A stretch of 7,955 bases of DNA from contig CAYYIJ010000094.1 of the NCBI GenBank assembly GCA_964471945.1, forward strand, positions 1 to 7,955. The letters are read 5' to 3'. How positions within the stretch are numbered: the stretch's first letter is position 1; each line of letters opens with the position of its first letter. The DNA comes from JASEHD01 sp964471945. GTDB lineage: Bacteria > Bacteroidota > Ignavibacteria > UBA10030 > SZUA-254. The translations under genes were made by a program, and so were the position numbers. The notes under the pieces were generated by a model. That model was not told the origin of the DNA and did not search any database. It worked only from the letters and a program-made list of their open reading frames with translations. This document shows positions 6,568 to 7,955 of the stretch, piece by piece.

Positions 6568-7955
6568 TTATTCCCTTTTAGATTGAATTTTGTTTGCTAA
6601 ACCAATAAGCGCTTTAATAAACGGCTCTGCGGGTGCACTTAAAACACCGGCACCGATTTGCCCAACACCAGCGTTTTTATGTGCAACACCTGTATCAATA
6701 AATGGAAGAATATTTTTTGTTACAACCTTTCTAACATCTATACCAGTCGGCGTGCCACGGAAATTGAGATACGGAATTTTGTAGATATTATTTTCAGCTA
6801 CCGTGATTTCATACATTTTTAATGTATAATTGACTGCATCCTTAGTCGAACCGCCAACAAATTGTACGATCGCAGGTGATGATGCGATAGCGAATCCCCC
6901 TAATCCTGCGGTTTCTGTAATCGAGCTATCGCCGATATCAGGATTTGCATCGTCCTTTGTGAATCCAGTAAAGAACAATGCATCAGGAACTGGTGATGGT
7001 CCAGTAAACCATGTATTACCTGTTCCTGACAATTGAATTCCAAACTCTGTTCCATTTCTTGCCATTGCAACAACAATGCTCGAATATTCGATATCACGTG
7101 CTGCGTCTATAGACAGTTTAGATGCACCCATAGAAAGATTAAGGAAGAAATGATCGTTACGGTTAATAAATTCGAGAACACTTGCTGCAATTTCTTTATC
7201 GCTAGATGTTTGAATAACCGCTGGTGCAAGTATCCGGTAAAGAAGAGATGTAGCTGCTCTATTTCTATTGTGGACTTCATCCCCCATCTGCAACGCTTGT
7301 GCGATGATGTTTTTCAGATCGATCTTGTCGATTTTTTCAATCGCATGTTTAAGTGACGGATAAAGAATTTTCTCCATCCACTTCAGTCGCTCGATGACAT
7401 CATTGCTGAATGCGCCGTAGCGAAGAACTTTGCCAAGCCCTTCGTTCATCGTACAGAACGCTTTGTTTCCGTATTCTTCATTTTGCAGAATGAACACAGG
7501 CATCGATTGTGAAACAATTCCTGCCATCGGTCCAACGGTTGAATGCTCGTGACACGGTGAGAATTCAATCTTACCTGAAGCGGCGAGTTGTTCAGCTTTT
7601 TCCTGAGAATCGGCAAGACCTTCATAGATTAACGCCCCGATGACCGCCCCGCGCATCGGACCGCACATCTTTTGCCATGTCACCGGTGGACCGGCATGAA
7701 GGAGAAGATTTTTCTTCATTCCGGGAATTACGTCCAACGCTTTTCCCATTCCGATGATGAATGGTTTACTGTTGAGGATTTTCTGGACAGCTTGTTTGTT
7801 CGCAGCTTCGATCTTGTCGGACTTTGATTTAATGATAGATAACGCTTTTTCATCTGTGAAGAGCGGTGGCCTCCAATCGACGTGTACAGACTTTACATTC
7901 TGCTTGTCGAGTGTTTTTTTGAACGATTTAAGTCCGATGTTGATGACTTTGAGTT
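6568..7955 (-). CDS. DUF1116 protein (YlbE/AllG family), N-terminus beyond window
   Basis: The reading frame stays open to the window edge. The internal ATG at 7749 is not the real start, because 68 more in-frame codons upstream contain family sequence (VDWRPP at fragment residues 25-30). Numbering from the first complete codon (7951-7953), other conserved blocks are HAGPP (86-90), CGPMRGA (97-103), PCHEHSTVGPMAG (133-145), NEGLGKVLR (170-178), MGDEVHNRN (223-231), GDSSITET (341-348), FRGTPTGIDVR (398-408) and GVGQIGAG (429-436). About 461 codons are visible, close to the size I recall for E. coli YahG, so only a few N-terminal residues should be missing. In E. coli the relative YlbE (AllG) acts with FdrA (AllF) and YlbF (AllH) as an oxamate carbamoyltransferase in allantoin breakdown. 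A similar cytoplasmic carbamoyl-transfer role is inferred here. Partner genes are not in the window and may lie upstream. The next gene starts 3 bases after the stop, so the two are probably co-transcribed. Confidence 0.9.
   Translation of the reverse strand, partial: LKVINIGLKSFKKTLDKQNVKSVHVDWRPPLFTDEKALSIIKSKSDKIEAANKQAVQKILNSKPFIIGMGKALDVIPGMKKNLLLHAGPPVTWQKMCGPMRGAVIGALIYEGLADSQEKAEQLAASGKIEFSPCHEHSTVGPMAGIVSQSMPVFILQNEEYGNKAFCTMNEGLGKVLRYGAFSNDVIERLKWMEKILYPSLKHAIEKIDKIDLKNIIAQALQMGDEVHNRNRAATSLLYRILAPAVIQTSSDKEIAASVLEFINRNDHFFLNLSMGASKLSIDAARDIEYSSIVVAMARNGTEFGIQLSGTGNTWFTGPSPVPDALFFTGFTKDDANPDIGDSSITETAGLGGFAIASSPAIVQFVGGSTKDAVNYTLKMYEITVAENNIYKIPYLNFRGTPTGIDVRKVVTKNILPFIDTGVAHKNAGVGQIGAGVLSAPAEPFIKALIGLANKIQSKRE
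6573..6579 (-). promoter_or_regulatory. Ribosome-binding site of the cyclase-family gene
   Basis: AAAAGGG on the minus strand lies 8 bases before the ATG at 6564. It sits inside the last codons of the DUF1116 gene, so translation of the two genes is probably coupled. Confidence 0.7.

Noticed and set aside
6568..7749. DUF1116 gene starting at the ATG at 7749.
   Set aside because: The frame continues upstream with conserved family sequence (VDWRPP), so this ATG is internal.

Overview
All seven supportable genes in this window lie on the minus strand, so transcription runs from high to low coordinates. The organism is probably an environmental, possibly anaerobic, bacterium. Shine-Dalgarno sites (AAGGA, AAAGGG, AAGGT) precede most genes. 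Hand-counted 60-base rows in the metabolic genes run about 45-55% G+C. Tandem GCAAAG-type intergenic repeats of the kind seen in many environmental genomes sit around one operon. These features would fit the Ignavibacteria or a related group, but that placement is a weak inference.

In transcription order, positions 7955-6568 hold a DUF1116 protein (YlbE/AllG family) whose N-terminus leaves the window. Only 3 bases later comes a cyclase-family (PF04199) metal hydrolase at 6564-5734. A 117-base gap then carries a good sigma70-like promoter for a two-gene type II restriction-modification module: a Dam-like (D12 class) adenine methyltransferase at 5616-4705 and an HNH endonuclease with a winged-helix-like N-terminus at 4700-3972. 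After 65 bases follows a three-subunit molybdenum hydroxylase of the xanthine dehydrogenase family: FAD subunit (3906-3019, TTG start), [2Fe-2S] subunit (2954-2499) and molybdopterin subunit (2412-79). The order FAD, FeS, Mo is the coxMSL type.

The metabolic genes suggest a route for breaking down an N-heterocycle (purine, pyrimidine or related ureide). The hydroxylase would oxidise the ring, the cyclase-family hydrolase would open a cyclic amide, and the DUF1116 protein, as part of an FdrA/AllFGH-type carbamoyltransferase, would release carbamoyl phosphate. The substrate cannot be read from the sequence. The R-M pair is richer in A+T, has its own promoter and splits the metabolic genes, so it looks like an insertion.

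A repeat family occurs at both junctions inside the hydroxylase operon and just after it, but not around the R-M genes or the DUF1116/cyclase pair. One copy forms a long imperfect hairpin between the FeS and Mo genes. Another supplies the ribosome-binding site of the FeS gene and would, if translated, add a false 16-residue N-terminus. No gap exceeds 300 bases. No RNA gene, CRISPR array, insertion sequence or convincing terminator was seen.
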